Positions 1-10,401 of a DNA stretch of 64,000 bases are shown here, one piece after another. The notes under the pieces are model-generated. The model searched no databases. It was not told where the DNA came from and worked only from the letters and a program-made list of their open reading frames with translations. Numbering within the stretch: position 1 is the stretch's first letter; each line of letters opens with the position of its first letter. Source of the stretch: Flavobacterium wongokense. GTDB lineage: Bacteria > Bacteroidota > Bacteroidia > Flavobacteriales > Flavobacteriaceae. Location of the stretch: NCBI RefSeq assembly GCF_021608265.1, contig NZ_JAKIHP010000004.1:1-64000 (forward strand), given 5' to 3'. A program made the position numbers and the translations under genes.

Positions 1-1150
1 CTAATTGGGTATCGTCGCAGTCGGAAGCATTAAGAACTCCGCAAGCTACTACAGGTGTTGTTCCAAATCCGTCACCATCGTTATCGGTATATTGCAATTG
101 GTTGTCATTGCAATCTATATTATTCAAAACTCCACAGGCAACCTGTGTAGTTGAACCGAAACCATCGCCATCGGCATCTAAATATTCTAATTGTGTATCA
201 TCGCAGTCAGAAACGTTGGTAACCCCACAAGCTACTAATGGTAAAGCTCCAAAAGTATCGCCATCAGCATCTGAATATTGCCATTGATTATCATTACAAT
301 CTGAATGATCGGCTATACCACAGGCAACCTGCGTATTCGATCCGAATCCATCTCCATCTGCATCCAGATACAGAATCTGATTATCGTTACAGTCAGACGC
401 GTTGGTAACACCGCAGGCAACTAATGGTAAAGCTCCAAAAGTATCGCCATCGGCATCGCTATATTGCCATTGATTATCATTACAATCGGAATGATCGGTT
501 ATACCACAGGCAACCTGTGTAAGCGAACCAAATCCATCACCATCAGCATCTAAATACTGAATCTGATTATCATTACAGTCAGAAGCATTGGTAACACCGC
601 ATGGCACTAATGGTAAAGCACCAAAAGTATCACCATCCGCATCGGTATATTGCCATTGGTTATCATTACAATCAGTATGGTTTGTTAAACCACAAGCAAC
701 CAACGTAAGTGAACCAAATCCATCACCGTCGGCATCTAAATATTGCAATTGATTATCATTACAGTCAGAAGCGTTGGTAACACCACAGGCAACCTGAACA
801 TTTGAACCAAATCCGTCACTATCCAAATCCTGATATTGAATCTGGTTATCATTACAATCGGTATTGTTGGTAATAGTACCGCAGGCTAGTTTAGGCAAAG
901 CGCCAAATCCGTCTCCATCAGCATCCGTATAATAGGTTATTGCATCATTGCAATCAGTACTATTAGTAACAGTTCCACAAGGTAATTTAGGCAAAACTCC
1001 AAATCCGTCACCATCTGCATCTGTATAATAAGTTACACCATCATTACAATCGGAATTGTTGGTAACATATCCCGAAGGGACACCTGTACAGCTCAACTGC
1101 GTTACACTTGGGTTTCCAAAACCATCATTGTCCGCATCTTCATAATAAGT
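1..1150 (-). repeat. 93-bp coding tandem repeats with a 186-bp higher-order period
   Basis: Each unit encodes 31 residues with the core DADGDGFG and SDCNDN. In about 190-750, two unit types alternate: one with DADGDTFGALPLV followed by CGVTN, and one with DADGDGFGS followed by VACG and a HSDCND or ASDCND ending. This gives a 186-bp period; the same DNA phrase recurs near 235, 421 and 607. Units nearer the gene start (about 840-1150) are more diverged. The array continues beyond position 1. Confidence 0.85.
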
Positions 1151-2014
1151 TATAGCCGCCGGCAATGTTGTTGAGAAATTTGCTCCAAAACTATCATCAT
1201 AACGCAATACCGCAAGTGAACGATCTGTTTCTGAATCGGCATTTATTTGAGATAAGGTACGTGTGCTTGTATACACAAAATAATAAAGCGTGGTTCCACA
1301 GCTTTGCGAAGGCAATGTAGCTGTCCATGATGTTCCCGAACCTGTAGCCTGAACTACCGATGTACTGGCGGTAAAGTCATTGGTTCCAACGCGGTAACGC
1401 ACATAGATATTTTCTCCGGTTGAAGGAGCGGCACTACTTGTAATAGAAATCACAGGCTGGGTTCCTGTGTAAGATTGGCTGGTTCTTGAAACCGTTATTG
1501 GGTCATTGGCTGTATAGCCTACATAAAATTTAGCATTAGTTGCTGTATAGCCTGCATCATTAAATACAAAAGTATAACGGCCTGTTGTACCCATATTCAA
1601 CCCCATATCGTTACCTGAATTATAGGTTAGATTGGTATTGATTGAGTTTAAGCCTCCTTGCCCTACTCCGCTAAAAGCCCATTTGTTTTGGAAGCGGTTT
1701 CCGCTTGGCCCTGAAATAAACAGGAATCCGCCACCACCACCGCCAGGCATGTTGCTGTTAAGGACATCACCACCTGATGCCTGCGCATTATAGGTTTTTG
1801 TCCATTGTCCTCTTCCGTCAGTAGGATTGCCTGTAGCTACAGATACTCTTCTGAAAATTGAATTTGCAGCAGAACCTGTATTAAAACCATTCATTGTCCC
1901 TACAACCTGAACAGGCTCGCCACCAAAAATATTCTGGGCAACAGCGTCTGCAGAAAAAGACAGCAGGAACAAATAAAATAAACAGCTTAGTGCTTTCTGT
2001 AATTGTTTTTTCAT
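1..2014 (-). CDS. Secreted protein with tandem MopE-like metal-binding repeats (partial, 3' end outside window)
   Basis: The frame is open from the ATG at 2014 to the window edge, about 671 codons. It begins with a signal peptide (MKKQLQKAL, a hydrophobic stretch, then an Ala-Gln cleavage region near residue 27). The first ~280 residues look like a beta-rich domain, including a Gly-rich loop and a fibronectin-like segment. From about residue 290 onward come repeated units with the core YxDADGDGFG, a CG pair and SDCND, which resemble the MopE putative metal-binding motif and thrombospondin type 3 calcium loops. A T9SS tail would be expected in the missing C-terminus, but this is inference. It is separated by a terminator from the polysaccharide operon. 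The function is unknown; a surface adhesin or large structural protein is plausible. Confidence 0.85.
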   Translation of the reverse strand, partial: MKKQLQKALSCLFYLFLLSFSADAVAQNIFGGEPVQVVGTMNGFNTGSAANSIFRRVSVATGNPTDGRGQWTKTYNAQASGGDVLNSNMPGGGGGGFLFISGPSGNRFQNKWAFSGVGQGGLNSINTNLTYNSGNDMGLNMGTTGRYTFVFNDAGYTATNAKFYVGYTANDPITVSRTSQSYTGTQPVISITSSAAPSTGENIYVRYRVGTNDFTASTSVVQATGSGTSWTATLPSQSCGTTLYYFVYTSTRTLSQINADSETDRSLAVLRYDDSFGANFSTTLPAAITYYEDADNDGFGNPSVTQLSCTGVPSGYVTNNSDCNDGVTYYTDADGDGFGVLPKLPCGTVTNSTDCNDAITYYTDADGDGFGALPKLACGTITNNTDCNDNQIQYQDLDSDGFGSNVQVACGVTNASDCNDNQLQYLDADGDGFGSLTLVACGLTNHTDCNDNQWQYTDADGDTFGALPLVPCGVTNASDCNDNQIQYLDADGDGFGSLTQVACGITDHSDCNDNQWQYSDADGDTFGALPLVACGVTNASDCNDNQILYLDADGDGFGSNTQVACGIADHSDCNDNQWQYSDADGDTFGALPLVACGVTNVSDCDDTQLEYLDADGDGFGSTTQVACGVLNNIDCNDNQLQYTDNDGDGFGTTPVVACGVLNASDCDDTQL

Positions 2015-2293
2015 AATTAAAAAATTAAAAATTGAATTAAAAAACTTTAATAGATACACTGTAAAACGGTACAATGTAAAAACATAAACACAGGGCATGT
2101 TACGTTTGAAGCAGACTTGGGAGTATAAAAGTATTAAATAATAATATTGTTAAACAACGACAAAAGCCTAAGCATTCGAACGAAAACGTTTGCGTGTTGA
2201 TAAATTGTTAAATTTAAGTTAACAAAATAAAGATTTTAGAATAATTCCTATCTGAAATTGCCAACATTCAAATTTCTTAAGATTAGTGCAAAA
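2015..2293. other. Intergenic region, no gene seen
   Basis: This is AT-rich DNA between the repeat-protein gene and the end of the polysaccharide operon. It must contain the minus-strand promoter of the repeat protein, but I find no clean TAnnTTTG element. No open frame of note and no RNA gene were recognised. Confidence 0.5.
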
Positions 2294-2321
2294 AAAATAT
2301 ACGTCATCTGACGTATATTTT
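2294..2321 (-). terminator. Terminator of the exopolysaccharide operon
   Basis: A perfect inverted repeat has 13-bp arms at 2294-2306 and 2309-2321 (core ATACGTCA / TGACGTAT). On the minus strand it is followed by a run of T, 25 bp after the stop codon of the dTDP-glucose dehydratase gene. This fits a Rho-independent terminator, although the symmetric AT-rich stem could also be a protein-binding palindrome. Confidence 0.7.
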
Positions 2322-2346
2322 AATTTATTCGAAATGGGAATATTTC

Positions 2347-3393
2347 TTAATGATATTGCTTTTCGTAGTAAGCCTGGTATTCTCCTGAAGTTACGCTTTT
2401 AAGCCACTCTTCATTTGACAGATACCAATCGATTGTTTTTTCCAATCCCTGCTCAAAAGTAACGGAAGGTTTCCAGCCTAGTTCTTTATTGATTTTTGAA
2501 GCATCGATGGCATAACGCAAATCGTGTCCCGGCCTGTCTTTTACATAGGTAATCAACTTTTCGGATTCGCCTTCAGGCCTTCCCAATTTAACATCCATCT
2601 GACGGCAAAGCAGTTTTACCAAATCAATATTCTGCCATTCGTTAAAACCTCCAATATTATAGGTCTCATGATTTTTCCCTTCATGGAAAACCAAATCAAT
2701 AGCGATGGCGTGGTCAATTACAAACAACCAGTCACGCGTATATTTTCCATCACCATAAACCGGCAATGCTTTATTATTGATGATATTGTGGATGAATAAG
2801 GGAACCAATTTCTCAGGGAAATGATTTGGCCCATAGTTATTTGAGCAATTCGTAATCACATAAGGCAACCCATAGGTTTCGCCATACGCCCTTACAAAAT
2901 GGTCTGAGCTGGCTTTAGAAGCCGAATATGGGGAATTCGGGTCATAAGGAGTCGTTTCAGTAAACAGCCCTTCTGCGCCTAAACTTCCATAAACCTCATC
3001 GGTAGAAATGTGATAAAAACGCTTGCCTTCAAAATTGTCCTTCCAAATCGTTTTAGCCGCATTCAACAGATTCATGGTTCCAATGACATTCGTTTTCACA
3101 AACGCCAAAGGATCGGTGATGGAACGGTCTACATGCGATTCCGCAGCCAAATGCAATACGCCGTCAAACTGATGTTTCTGAAATAAATCATTGATAAAAT
3201 CGGCATCAACGATATCTCCCTTTACAAAAGTATAGTTTGGAGACTGGTCGATATCGGCAATATTTTCAAGATTGCCCGCATACGTCAGTGCATCCAGGTT
3301 AAAAATCTGGTAATTTGGATATTTTGTTACAAATCGTCTCACCACATGAGAACCAATAAATCCTGCTCCGCCTGTAATTAAAATCTTCTTCAT
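2347..3393 (-). CDS. rfbB: dTDP-glucose 4,6-dehydratase
   Basis: The 348-residue protein is full length for the family. It has the extended-SDR nucleotide-binding motif GGAGFIG at residues 8-14, the STDEVYG segment carrying the catalytic Thr-Asp-Glu (131-133), and YSASK (Tyr156, Lys160). It converts dTDP-glucose to dTDP-4-keto-6-deoxyglucose, the branch point to rhamnose and other deoxysugars. It is the last gene of the operon, 4 bp after the preceding dehydrogenase and just before the terminator. The other rhamnose genes (rfbA, C, D) are not in the window, so the final sugar cannot be told. Confidence 0.95.
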   Translation of the reverse strand: MKKILITGGAGFIGSHVVRRFVTKYPNYQIFNLDALTYAGNLENIADIDQSPNYTFVKGDIVDADFINDLFQKHQFDGVLHLAAESHVDRSITDPLAFVKTNVIGTMNLLNAAKTIWKDNFEGKRFYHISTDEVYGSLGAEGLFTETTPYDPNSPYSASKASSDHFVRAYGETYGLPYVITNCSNNYGPNHFPEKLVPLFIHNIINNKALPVYGDGKYTRDWLFVIDHAIAIDLVFHEGKNHETYNIGGFNEWQNIDLVKLLCRQMDVKLGRPEGESEKLITYVKDRPGHDLRYAIDASKINKELGWKPSVTFEQGLEKTIDWYLSNEEWLKSVTSGEYQAYYEKQYH

Positions 3394-3397
3394 ATTA

Positions 3398-4675
3398 TTA
3401 TAATCTTCCGTCAGCTGTTTCGGTTAAAACTCCTTTTACATCAAACAGTACTCCGTTTGATTTTTTCAATTTGGATAAATCGATAGTTGTAAATTCCTTG
3501 TGTGCCACGCCTAAAACGATGGCGTCAAAAGTGTCCGAAGGCAATTCAGTGCTGGTAATCAATTTATATTCGTGCTCTACTTCTGAAGGTTTTGCCCAAG
3601 GATCAAAAATCGTCACCTGGATTCCGTAATCCGCCAAAGCATGAACCACATCGACTATTTTGGTATTCCTAACATCAGGACAGTTTTCCTTAAAGGTAAT
3701 TCCCAACATCAATAATTTGGCTCCATTGATTGTTACGCCTTTCTTGATCATTAGTTTCACAACCTGTGACGCAACATATTCGCCCATGCTGTCATTCAAA
3801 CGCCTTCCGGCCAAAATGATTTCAGGATGGTATCCTTTTTCCTGTGCTTTTTGTGCCAGATAATAAGGGTCTACCCCAATGCAGTGCCCTCCAACCAACC
3901 CTGGTTTGAATGGCAGAAAGTTCCATTTTGTTCCCGCTGCTTCCAAAACGGCATGCGTATCGATTTCCAATAAATTGAAAATCTTGGCCAATTCGTTTAC
4001 GAAAGCAATGTTGATATCACGCTGGGAATTCTCAATCACTTTTGCTGCTTCGGCAACCTTTATCGATGGTGCCAAATGCGTTCCGGCTGTGATAACCGAT
4101 TTGTATAAATCGTTTACTTTCTGGCCGATTTCAGGTGTTGAACCCGAAGTTACTTTTAGGATTTTCTCTACGGTGTGTTCCTTGTCTCCCGGATTGATTC
4201 TTTCCGGTGAATAACCCGCAAAGAAATCGATATTGAATTTCAATCCGCTTACTTTTTCAAGAACAGGAATGCATTCTTCCTCAGTTACACCAGGATAAAC
4301 TGTAGACTCATAAATTACGATATCTCCTTTTTTCAATACTTTCCCAACAGTTTCACTAGACTTGTACAACGGAGTCAGATCGGGACGGTTATTTTTGTCA
4401 ACCGGTGTTGGAACCGTTACCACATAATAATTGCAATCGCGGATATCCTCTAAGGTACTGCTGCAGAACAGTCCATTGGAATTGCTGCTTGAGCTTACCA
4501 AAACACTTTTCAAAGTAGCTTCATCTATTTCTAAGGTAGAATCATTCCCGGCATTCAATTCCTGAATCCTGTTCTGATTGATATCAAAACCGACCACAGG
4601 ATATTTGGTTGCAAATAATCGTGCCAGCGGTAATCCTACATATCCTAATCCAATAACTGCTATTTTAATGTTCAT
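3398..4675 (-). CDS. Nucleotide sugar dehydrogenase (UDP-HexNAc dehydrogenase, TviB/WbpA type)
   Basis: The protein has 425 residues. It has an N-terminal NAD-binding fold with GLGYVG at 9-14, a central dimer helix, and the catalytic cysteine in [12 protein letters not shown] (Cys265), typical of the UDP-N-acetyl-hexosamine dehydrogenase branch (WbpA, WbpO, TviB, WecC). It oxidises C6 of a UDP-N-acetylhexosamine to the uronic acid with two NAD+. Whether the substrate is UDP-GlcNAc, UDP-GalNAc or UDP-ManNAc cannot be read from sequence. It is in the polysaccharide operon next to a second, different dehydrogenase. Confidence 0.9.
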   Translation of the reverse strand: MNIKIAVIGLGYVGLPLARLFATKYPVVGFDINQNRIQELNAGNDSTLEIDEATLKSVLVSSSSNSNGLFCSSTLEDIRDCNYYVVTVPTPVDKNNRPDLTPLYKSSETVGKVLKKGDIVIYESTVYPGVTEEECIPVLEKVSGLKFNIDFFAGYSPERINPGDKEHTVEKILKVTSGSTPEIGQKVNDLYKSVITAGTHLAPSIKVAEAAKVIENSQRDINIAFVNELAKIFNLLEIDTHAVLEAAGTKWNFLPFKPGLVGGHCIGVDPYYLAQKAQEKGYHPEIILAGRRLNDSMGEYVASQVVKLMIKKGVTINGAKLLMLGITFKENCPDVRNTKIVDVVHALADYGIQVTIFDPWAKPSEVEHEYKLITSTELPSDTFDAIVLGVAHKEFTTIDLSKLKKSNGVLFDVKGVLTETADGRL

Positions 4676-4726
4676 GAGATTTCTTTAACTTATTATCTAA
4701 AAAGGGATGCAAATATACTTATTTAA

Positions 4727-6118
4727 TTAAACTCCGATAGATTGGTAAACAAATCCAATAGACTTCAATTTATCTCCATCTAACAGATTCCTTCCGTCAA
4801 AAACAAAAGCAGGTTTTAACATGCTGTCGTATATTTTCTGCCAGTCATAATCCCTAAATTCATCCCATTCGGTCAATACTGCAATCGCGTGAGCATTTTT
4901 ACACGCATCATAAGCATTGTCAAATGATGAAATATGTTTTTCGTTTTCGGCTGGTTTTCTGCTGTCAAGGTAATTCAAATCTGAAAGCACCTGCTCCTGT
5001 CCAACCTTTGGGTCAAACAAAGCAATTTTCGCCTGCTCGTTGATTAAATCATCGGCAACATAAATTGCAGCTGATTCCCTGGTATCATTAGTATCTTTTT
5101 TGAATGCCCAACCCAGGAAAGTGATTTTCTTCCCCGAAACGGTGTTGTAAAGTGTCTGTACAATATTTTTGGAGAAACGACGCTTTTGGTGGTCGTTCAT
5201 GATGATGACCTGTTCCCAATAATCGGCAACTTCGTTTAATCCGAATGCCTTTGAAATGTATACCAGGTTCAGGATGTCTTTTTGGAAACAAGAACCTCCA
5301 AATCCAACCGAAGCTTTTAGGAATTTTGGCCCAATCCTACTATCCATACCAATTGCCTTAGCTACTTCATTGACATTTGCCTCTGTTTTTTCACACAATT
5401 CGGAAATGGCATTTATAGAAGAAACCCTTTGTGCCAAAAATGCATTGGCGACTAATTTTGACAATTCAGATGACCAGACATTTGTGGTTAAAATCCTCTC
5501 TTTCGGAACCCAATTTGCATAAACATCAACCAAGGCCTTAATGGCATTTTGCCCTTCGGGAGAAGATTCCCCACCAATCAAAACCCTGTCAGGGCTTAAC
5601 AAATCGGCCACTGCTGTTCCTTCCGCAAGGAATTCAGGATTGGAAAGTATTTGAAACTGGACCCCATTTCCGGTATTGTCCAATATGCTTTTTATTGCTT
5701 CAGCAGTCCGAACCGGCAATGTTGATTTTTCAACAATGATTTTGTTGTTCTTGGCAACCCTTGCAATCTGCCTTGCGCAAAGTTCGATGTGCTTTAAATC
5801 GGCAGCCATTCCTTTACCTGTACCATAAGTTTTGGTAGGCGTATTTACCGATATAAAAATCAAATCTGCTTCATCTATGGCGTTGTCAACTTCGGTAGTA
5901 AAGAACAAATTCTTCCCACGGACATTGCCTACGATTTCGTTTAGTCCAGGCTCGTATATCGGAATGTTATTAACATCCTTATCATTCCACGCCGCGATGC
6001 GGGCTTCATTCAAATCGACTACTGTAACTTTAATGTCCGGGCATTTCTGAGCTATGACCGCCATCGTTGGCCCACCAACATATCCTGCACCAATACAACA
6101 AATGTTTTTAATTTTCAT
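4727..6118 (-). CDS. UDP-glucose 6-dehydrogenase
   Basis: The 463-residue protein belongs to the longer, animal-like branch of UDP-glucose dehydrogenases. It has GAGYVGGPT at 10-18, the catalytic motif FGGSCFQKD (Cys277), and a C-terminal UDP-binding domain with FDPKV and VFDGRN. It makes UDP-glucuronate from UDP-glucose with two NAD+. It lies 10 bp after the epimerase gene in the polysaccharide operon, so the exported polymer probably contains glucuronic acid. Confidence 0.93.
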   Translation of the reverse strand: MKIKNICCIGAGYVGGPTMAVIAQKCPDIKVTVVDLNEARIAAWNDKDVNNIPIYEPGLNEIVGNVRGKNLFFTTEVDNAIDEADLIFISVNTPTKTYGTGKGMAADLKHIELCARQIARVAKNNKIIVEKSTLPVRTAEAIKSILDNTGNGVQFQILSNPEFLAEGTAVADLLSPDRVLIGGESSPEGQNAIKALVDVYANWVPKERILTTNVWSSELSKLVANAFLAQRVSSINAISELCEKTEANVNEVAKAIGMDSRIGPKFLKASVGFGGSCFQKDILNLVYISKAFGLNEVADYWEQVIIMNDHQKRRFSKNIVQTLYNTVSGKKITFLGWAFKKDTNDTRESAAIYVADDLINEQAKIALFDPKVGQEQVLSDLNYLDSRKPAENEKHISSFDNAYDACKNAHAIAVLTEWDEFRDYDWQKIYDSMLKPAFVFDGRNLLDGDKLKSIGFVYQSIGV

Positions 6119-6128
6119 GCTAAATATT

Positions 6129-7109
6129 CTATTTTAAATTGTCCCAATACCATTTCACGGCTTCTTTCAAACCATCCTGAAAGGAATATTGAGGAGTATA
6201 GTTTAATAATTTTTTTGCTTTGTCAATACTTGCCAACGAATGCGGGATATCTCCTGCCCTGTTGGGTCCGTGCACCACCTTTACATTCGAAATTTCTGAA
6301 TCAAATTCCGAAAGGTATTCCTTTAACGAACCCACCATTTCATTAAGCGTAGTCCGGTCTCCATAAGCGGTATTGTAAACCGTATTAACCGCTTCCGGGT
6401 TTTGGGTCAGCATCGCCAGCTCATTCATTTGAATCACATTATCTATATAGGTAAAATCCCTTGAATAATTCCCATCGCCATTGATAACAGGGCTTTCGTG
6501 CTGCATCAGCTGCATCACAAATTTTGGAATCACTGCCGCATACGCTCCATTCGGGTCCTGTTTTCTTCCAAAAACATTGAAATAACGCAACCCGATTGTT
6601 TCCAAACCATACGTATTGCTGAAAATATCAGCATACAATTCGTTTACATATTTGGTGATGGCATAAGGTGAAAGCGGTTTCCCAATTTTGTCTTCAACCT
6701 TTGGAAGGCTTTCGGAATCGCCATAGGTCGATGAACTCGCTGCATAAATAAAACGTTTCACTCCGGCATCCTTTGATGCAATCAGCATGTTTAAAAAACC
6801 GGAAACATTTACATCGTTACTCGTAACCGGGTCTTTTATAGAACGGGGCACTGAACCCAAAGCTGCCTGATGCAGTACATAATCAACATTGATTACGGCC
6901 TTTCGGCATTCTTCAAGATTTCGGATGTCGCCTTCGATTAATTTGAAATTCCCGTTGTTTAGAAAATCAGTGATATTATGCCTGAAGCCTGTAGAAAAAT
7001 TGTCAAAACAAATAACGAAATATCCTTTCGACAAAAAATATTCACACAGGTTAGTACCTATAAATCCGGCACCTCCAGTAATCAATACAGCTGTTTTATT
7101 CCCTATCAT
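6129..7109 (-). CDS. NAD-dependent nucleotide-sugar 4-epimerase (WbpP-like)
   Basis: The 326-residue extended SDR has GGAGFIG at 12-18, an SSST segment near 125 and YAITK (Tyr149, Lys153). The layout and the LRYFNVFG and SRDFTYIDN motifs match UDP-GlcNAc/UDP-glucose 4-epimerases of the WbpP/TviC group, which often pair with a WbpO/TviB dehydrogenase as found two genes downstream. Its start overlaps the end of the kinase gene by 4 bp. The exact substrate is inferred only. Confidence 0.85.
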   Translation of the reverse strand: MIGNKTAVLITGGAGFIGTNLCEYFLSKGYFVICFDNFSTGFRHNITDFLNNGNFKLIEGDIRNLEECRKAVINVDYVLHQAALGSVPRSIKDPVTSNDVNVSGFLNMLIASKDAGVKRFIYAASSSTYGDSESLPKVEDKIGKPLSPYAITKYVNELYADIFSNTYGLETIGLRYFNVFGRKQDPNGAYAAVIPKFVMQLMQHESPVINGDGNYSRDFTYIDNVIQMNELAMLTQNPEAVNTVYNTAYGDRTTLNEMVGSLKEYLSEFDSEISNVKVVHGPNRAGDIPHSLASIDKAKKLLNYTPQYSFQDGLKEAVKWYWDNLK

Positions 7110-9580
7110 TTACCCATCTTTTTTAACAAACGATACCTCCATTTTGCAAAGAATTCTTTTGGCTCTTCCTCTTCGTGGTAACCACTTCCGTAACCATAAC
7201 CATAACTATAGCCATAGCCGTAGCCATAGCCATATCCAACACCGTATTTCGCTTTGTTTTCATAACCGTTAAAGATGATGCTCACGTTGTTAAGCTCTCC
7301 TCTTTTGGTTCGGTTGTTAAGCAGGGTCAACATTTCCTTTTTGGTAAAATTCTGGCGCACCACATATAAGGTAACATCACAATATTGCGACAATTCCAAT
7401 GCATCAGACACCAATCCAACTGGTGGTGTATCTAGAACAATGTAATCGTAAGTTTTCTTTAGTTCATTAATCATTTCCTTCATCGAATCCCCAAGGATCA
7501 ACTCGGAAGGGTTTGGTGGAATTGGCCCCGATGTAATTACATCAAGGAAAGGAATGTGCGTTTTTTGAATCACATCTTCCAGTTTTCGTTCCCCTATCAG
7601 ATAATTGACAGCTCCAAGTTCGTTCTGGATATTGAAATCATCAAAGATTTTTGGCTTTCTTAAATCGAGACCCAATATGATGGTTTTCTTTTCGCTCAGG
7701 GCAAATACCGTAGCGATGTTCAGCGAACAGAAAGTTTTTCCTTCACCGCTGACCGAAGACGTAAGCATCAGTGTTTTTGCACCATCAACACTTTGTTTTT
7801 TATACAGGAACTGCAGTGACGAACGAATTGCCCTGAAAGACTCTGAAAGTGCCGATTTAGGCCGTTCAAATACCGATAGATTGCTTTCGGAATGTTTAAC
7901 CCCAACGATACCAATTAATGGAAGTTGTGTCTGCGCCGAAATATCTTCGATGTTCTGGACCGAGTTGCTGATGAAGAATATAAAGAATACCAAAATCAAT
8001 GGAATGATGAGTCCCATAAAGAAAGCCAGGACATAATTCACGCTCGTTTTTGGCCCCAATAATCCACCACCAACATCTTTCGCAGGATCAATGAATACAA
8101 TATCCGGAAGGTTGGCTGCCTTTACAATCGAAGCTTCGCTTCTTTTTTGAAGGAAGGTGTTATAGATATTGTCACTAAGATTATATTTTCTCGAAAGCTT
8201 TAACCATTCCTGTTTGTTTTCAGGAAGCTTGCTGATTTCGCCTTCCACTTTTCCAATTTTTTGGTTGGCCAGGTTCAGGTCGTACATCAAAGCATTTTTA
8301 TACGAATTGGCATTTTCAAGCAACACTTTTTTCACCGAAGAAATTTCGTTGTCGATTCTTTCATAATACACATCGCCTTTGATGGAATATGACAACTCCG
8401 ATCTTTCGATGGAAAGCGCAATCAATTTGGAAACGTTGGTATTGATGTTAGGTTCTTCTATTCCGGCTACTGTTGGCGCAGGAAGTTTTGAAAAATCTAC
8501 ACTGTTTTTCAAATAATTCTTTAAGGTATTCAGATAGGAAATTTTTCGTTCCACCTGATCCTTTTCCTCGTCGTACTGTAATAATTGTGCCTTGTAGCTT
8601 TGGCCTCCTGCTTCAATATCAAGTATGTTGTTATTTTTACCGAAATCCTTTAACTCATCACCTGAATCCTTCAGCTGTTTTTCCATCGAACCTAAAGTTT
8701 CGTCAATGAAATTGATGGTGTTTTCGGCAAATTTGTTTTTATTCTCAAGTTGTCTCCTGATTAAGATTTCAACAGTAGTATTCAAAAAATCGACCATTCG
8801 GTTTTTATTGTTGCCCTGGATTCCCAGTTTTAGGATAGAACCTGCTTTTTCATCAATTACAACATTGATTCCCATACAGGCTGTAACGGTTGAATCAAAA
8901 TTATCACAACGCACCAAAATTTCCTCATTTGCGTTTTCACCAGTATACGAAGGAACCGAATTTACTGTCCAGTGAAGGAAAGGCAGGTTCACAGGTTCGC
9001 CAATCTTATAAATCTTTTTGAATTCCCTTTCCTCAACATTGATGAAGGATTTCTTGGCATCAACATATCGGATTACCTCAACCCTGTTTGACGGTAATGC
9101 AACGGTTAACTGGTACGAATCTTTAGAAACCATCTTTACCTTGACAAACTGATCCAACAACTGAGGCTGGGTTTTGTCTACCGTAACCTTAAACGGAATC
9201 TCACCATAAACATCCTTAAGGAAATATTTGGTTTGCTTAAAATAGTCAATGTAAAACTGTAACTTATCAACTACCAATTCGTTGTGCGACCTCGATTTAA
9301 GCGTGGTTGAGATCATCTGGACCTTGTCGGATGTTCCACCCCAATTGAAGACCAAACTGGTATTGGAAGTAAAAAAAGGATTGTTTTCCTCCTGAACGGC
9401 GATAGTGGTTTCAACGCCATAAATCTTCTGCTTTCTGACATTTACCTGATGTGCTATAGAAAAAGCGATAATCAATCCAACCGCAAACCATTTCCAATAA
9501 CTTATGGTTTTAATCAAAAACCCCTTAAAGTCAAAGCTATTCTGTTTATCAAAAAAAGTAAAATCTTTTACGTCTAACAT
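7106..9580 (-). CDS. Polysaccharide co-polymerase and tyrosine autokinase (Wzc-like)
   Basis: The 824-residue fusion has an N-terminal Wzz-type membrane domain (one hydrophobic segment near residues 30-45 and another near 510-530) flanking a long periplasmic coiled-coil region. The C-terminal BY-kinase domain has Walker A SGEGKT around residue 610, the A' motif LGLDLRKPK and Walker B YIVLDTPP. The tail is a Gly-Tyr ladder with ten tyrosines, then EEEE, which is the autophosphorylation cluster. It works with the Wza-like protein encoded just upstream to control polymer length and export. The region coding the tail is a short DNA repeat. Confidence 0.93.
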   Translation of the reverse strand: MLDVKDFTFFDKQNSFDFKGFLIKTISYWKWFAVGLIIAFSIAHQVNVRKQKIYGVETTIAVQEENNPFFTSNTSLVFNWGGTSDKVQMISTTLKSRSHNELVVDKLQFYIDYFKQTKYFLKDVYGEIPFKVTVDKTQPQLLDQFVKVKMVSKDSYQLTVALPSNRVEVIRYVDAKKSFINVEEREFKKIYKIGEPVNLPFLHWTVNSVPSYTGENANEEILVRCDNFDSTVTACMGINVVIDEKAGSILKLGIQGNNKNRMVDFLNTTVEILIRRQLENKNKFAENTINFIDETLGSMEKQLKDSGDELKDFGKNNNILDIEAGGQSYKAQLLQYDEEKDQVERKISYLNTLKNYLKNSVDFSKLPAPTVAGIEEPNINTNVSKLIALSIERSELSYSIKGDVYYERIDNEISSVKKVLLENANSYKNALMYDLNLANQKIGKVEGEISKLPENKQEWLKLSRKYNLSDNIYNTFLQKRSEASIVKAANLPDIVFIDPAKDVGGGLLGPKTSVNYVLAFFMGLIIPLILVFFIFFISNSVQNIEDISAQTQLPLIGIVGVKHSESNLSVFERPKSALSESFRAIRSSLQFLYKKQSVDGAKTLMLTSSVSGEGKTFCSLNIATVFALSEKKTIILGLDLRKPKIFDDFNIQNELGAVNYLIGERKLEDVIQKTHIPFLDVITSGPIPPNPSELILGDSMKEMINELKKTYDYIVLDTPPVGLVSDALELSQYCDVTLYVVRQNFTKKEMLTLLNNRTKRGELNNVSIIFNGYENKAKYGVGYGYGYGYGYSYGYGYGSGYHEEEEPKEFFAKWRYRLLKKMGK

Positions 9581-9591
9581 GAAAAATGGGA

Positions 9592-10377
9592 TTAGTTTTT
9601 AAGTAACAAATAGGTTGTTGTTGCCAAAGAAAGCAATGTAATAATGGTTGACAAAGATTCTATCCCTGTTTTTCCTGTTCCCCAGGTTTTTTGTTTTAAT
9701 GGCTTCACATAGATGTAATCATTCGGCTGAAGATAAAAAACAGGTGAACTTGTTGCCTTGCTGTCGGTTAAATCGATGCTGAACGTTTCACTTCCCTGAG
9801 GATACCTTCTGATGATTTTTACATCTTTTCTATCTCCGGTAACGGTAATATCTCCAGCATTGGCAATGGCTTCCATAATATTTACCTTGTCCTGGTAAAG
9901 CGTTTTGGTTCCTGTACTTCCAACTTCGCCGTTAATAGTGTATCGAAAACCTGCCAATTTTACTGTAACAAAAATACCGGCTTCGCTCTTAAAGTATTTT
10001 TCGTTAAGTTGTTTCTCAATTTTAATACGCACATCCTCTGTGGTAAAACCAAGCACATTGATTTCACCAAGAATTGGCAGCCTTATGTTTCCATGGTCAT
10101 CCACCGAATTCCCGTTAAAATAAGTTCCCTGTTCCGAATTTCCCTGAGTTCCTACTCCGTCGCTACGGAATACCTCAACTAACTTTGGGTCAATGGCTTT
10201 TATGGAAATGCTTAAGATGTCGTTGGTCTGGAGTCGATAGGGTTTTTGATTTACCTGTTCAACAGGTTGTGCATTGGAATCATCCTTCTTTTGCAGATAA
10301 ATCAAATCCTTGCTTGGTATGCAGGATGTCAATAGAACGCTAAAAAGAAGTAATAAATATATTTTGGATTGGTTCAT
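9592..10377 (-). CDS. Outer-membrane polysaccharide export lipoprotein (Wza-like)
   Basis: The start is set at the ATG at 10377 (261 residues) because MNQSKIYLLLLFSVLLTSC then forms a clean lipoprotein signal with lipobox LTSC; an in-frame ATG at 10404 would overlap the promoter. The body has a Poly_export domain (YRLQTNDILSI at about residues 45-60, then a GEINVLGFT loop) and a SLBB-like segment (FRYTINGEVGSTGT). A C-terminal hydrophobic segment may cross the outer membrane, as in Wza. It is the first gene of the six-gene operon. Confidence 0.88.
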   Translation of the reverse strand: MNQSKIYLLLLFSVLLTSCIPSKDLIYLQKKDDSNAQPVEQVNQKPYRLQTNDILSISIKAIDPKLVEVFRSDGVGTQGNSEQGTYFNGNSVDDHGNIRLPILGEINVLGFTTEDVRIKIEKQLNEKYFKSEAGIFVTVKLAGFRYTINGEVGSTGTKTLYQDKVNIMEAIANAGDITVTGDRKDVKIIRRYPQGSETFSIDLTDSKATSSPVFYLQPNDYIYVKPLKQKTWGTGKTGIESLSTIITLLSLATTTYLLLKN

Positions 10378-10401
10378 TATTTTAAATAAAAATTTAGCAA
10401 A

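Noticed and set aside
102..287. Plus-strand open frame in the repeat region
   Set aside because: It is antisense to the long minus-strand repeat protein and only reflects the repeat structure.
1..1150. Regular repeats that might look like a CRISPR array
   Set aside because: The repeats are contiguous 93-bp coding units in one long frame with no variable spacers; they encode protein repeats.
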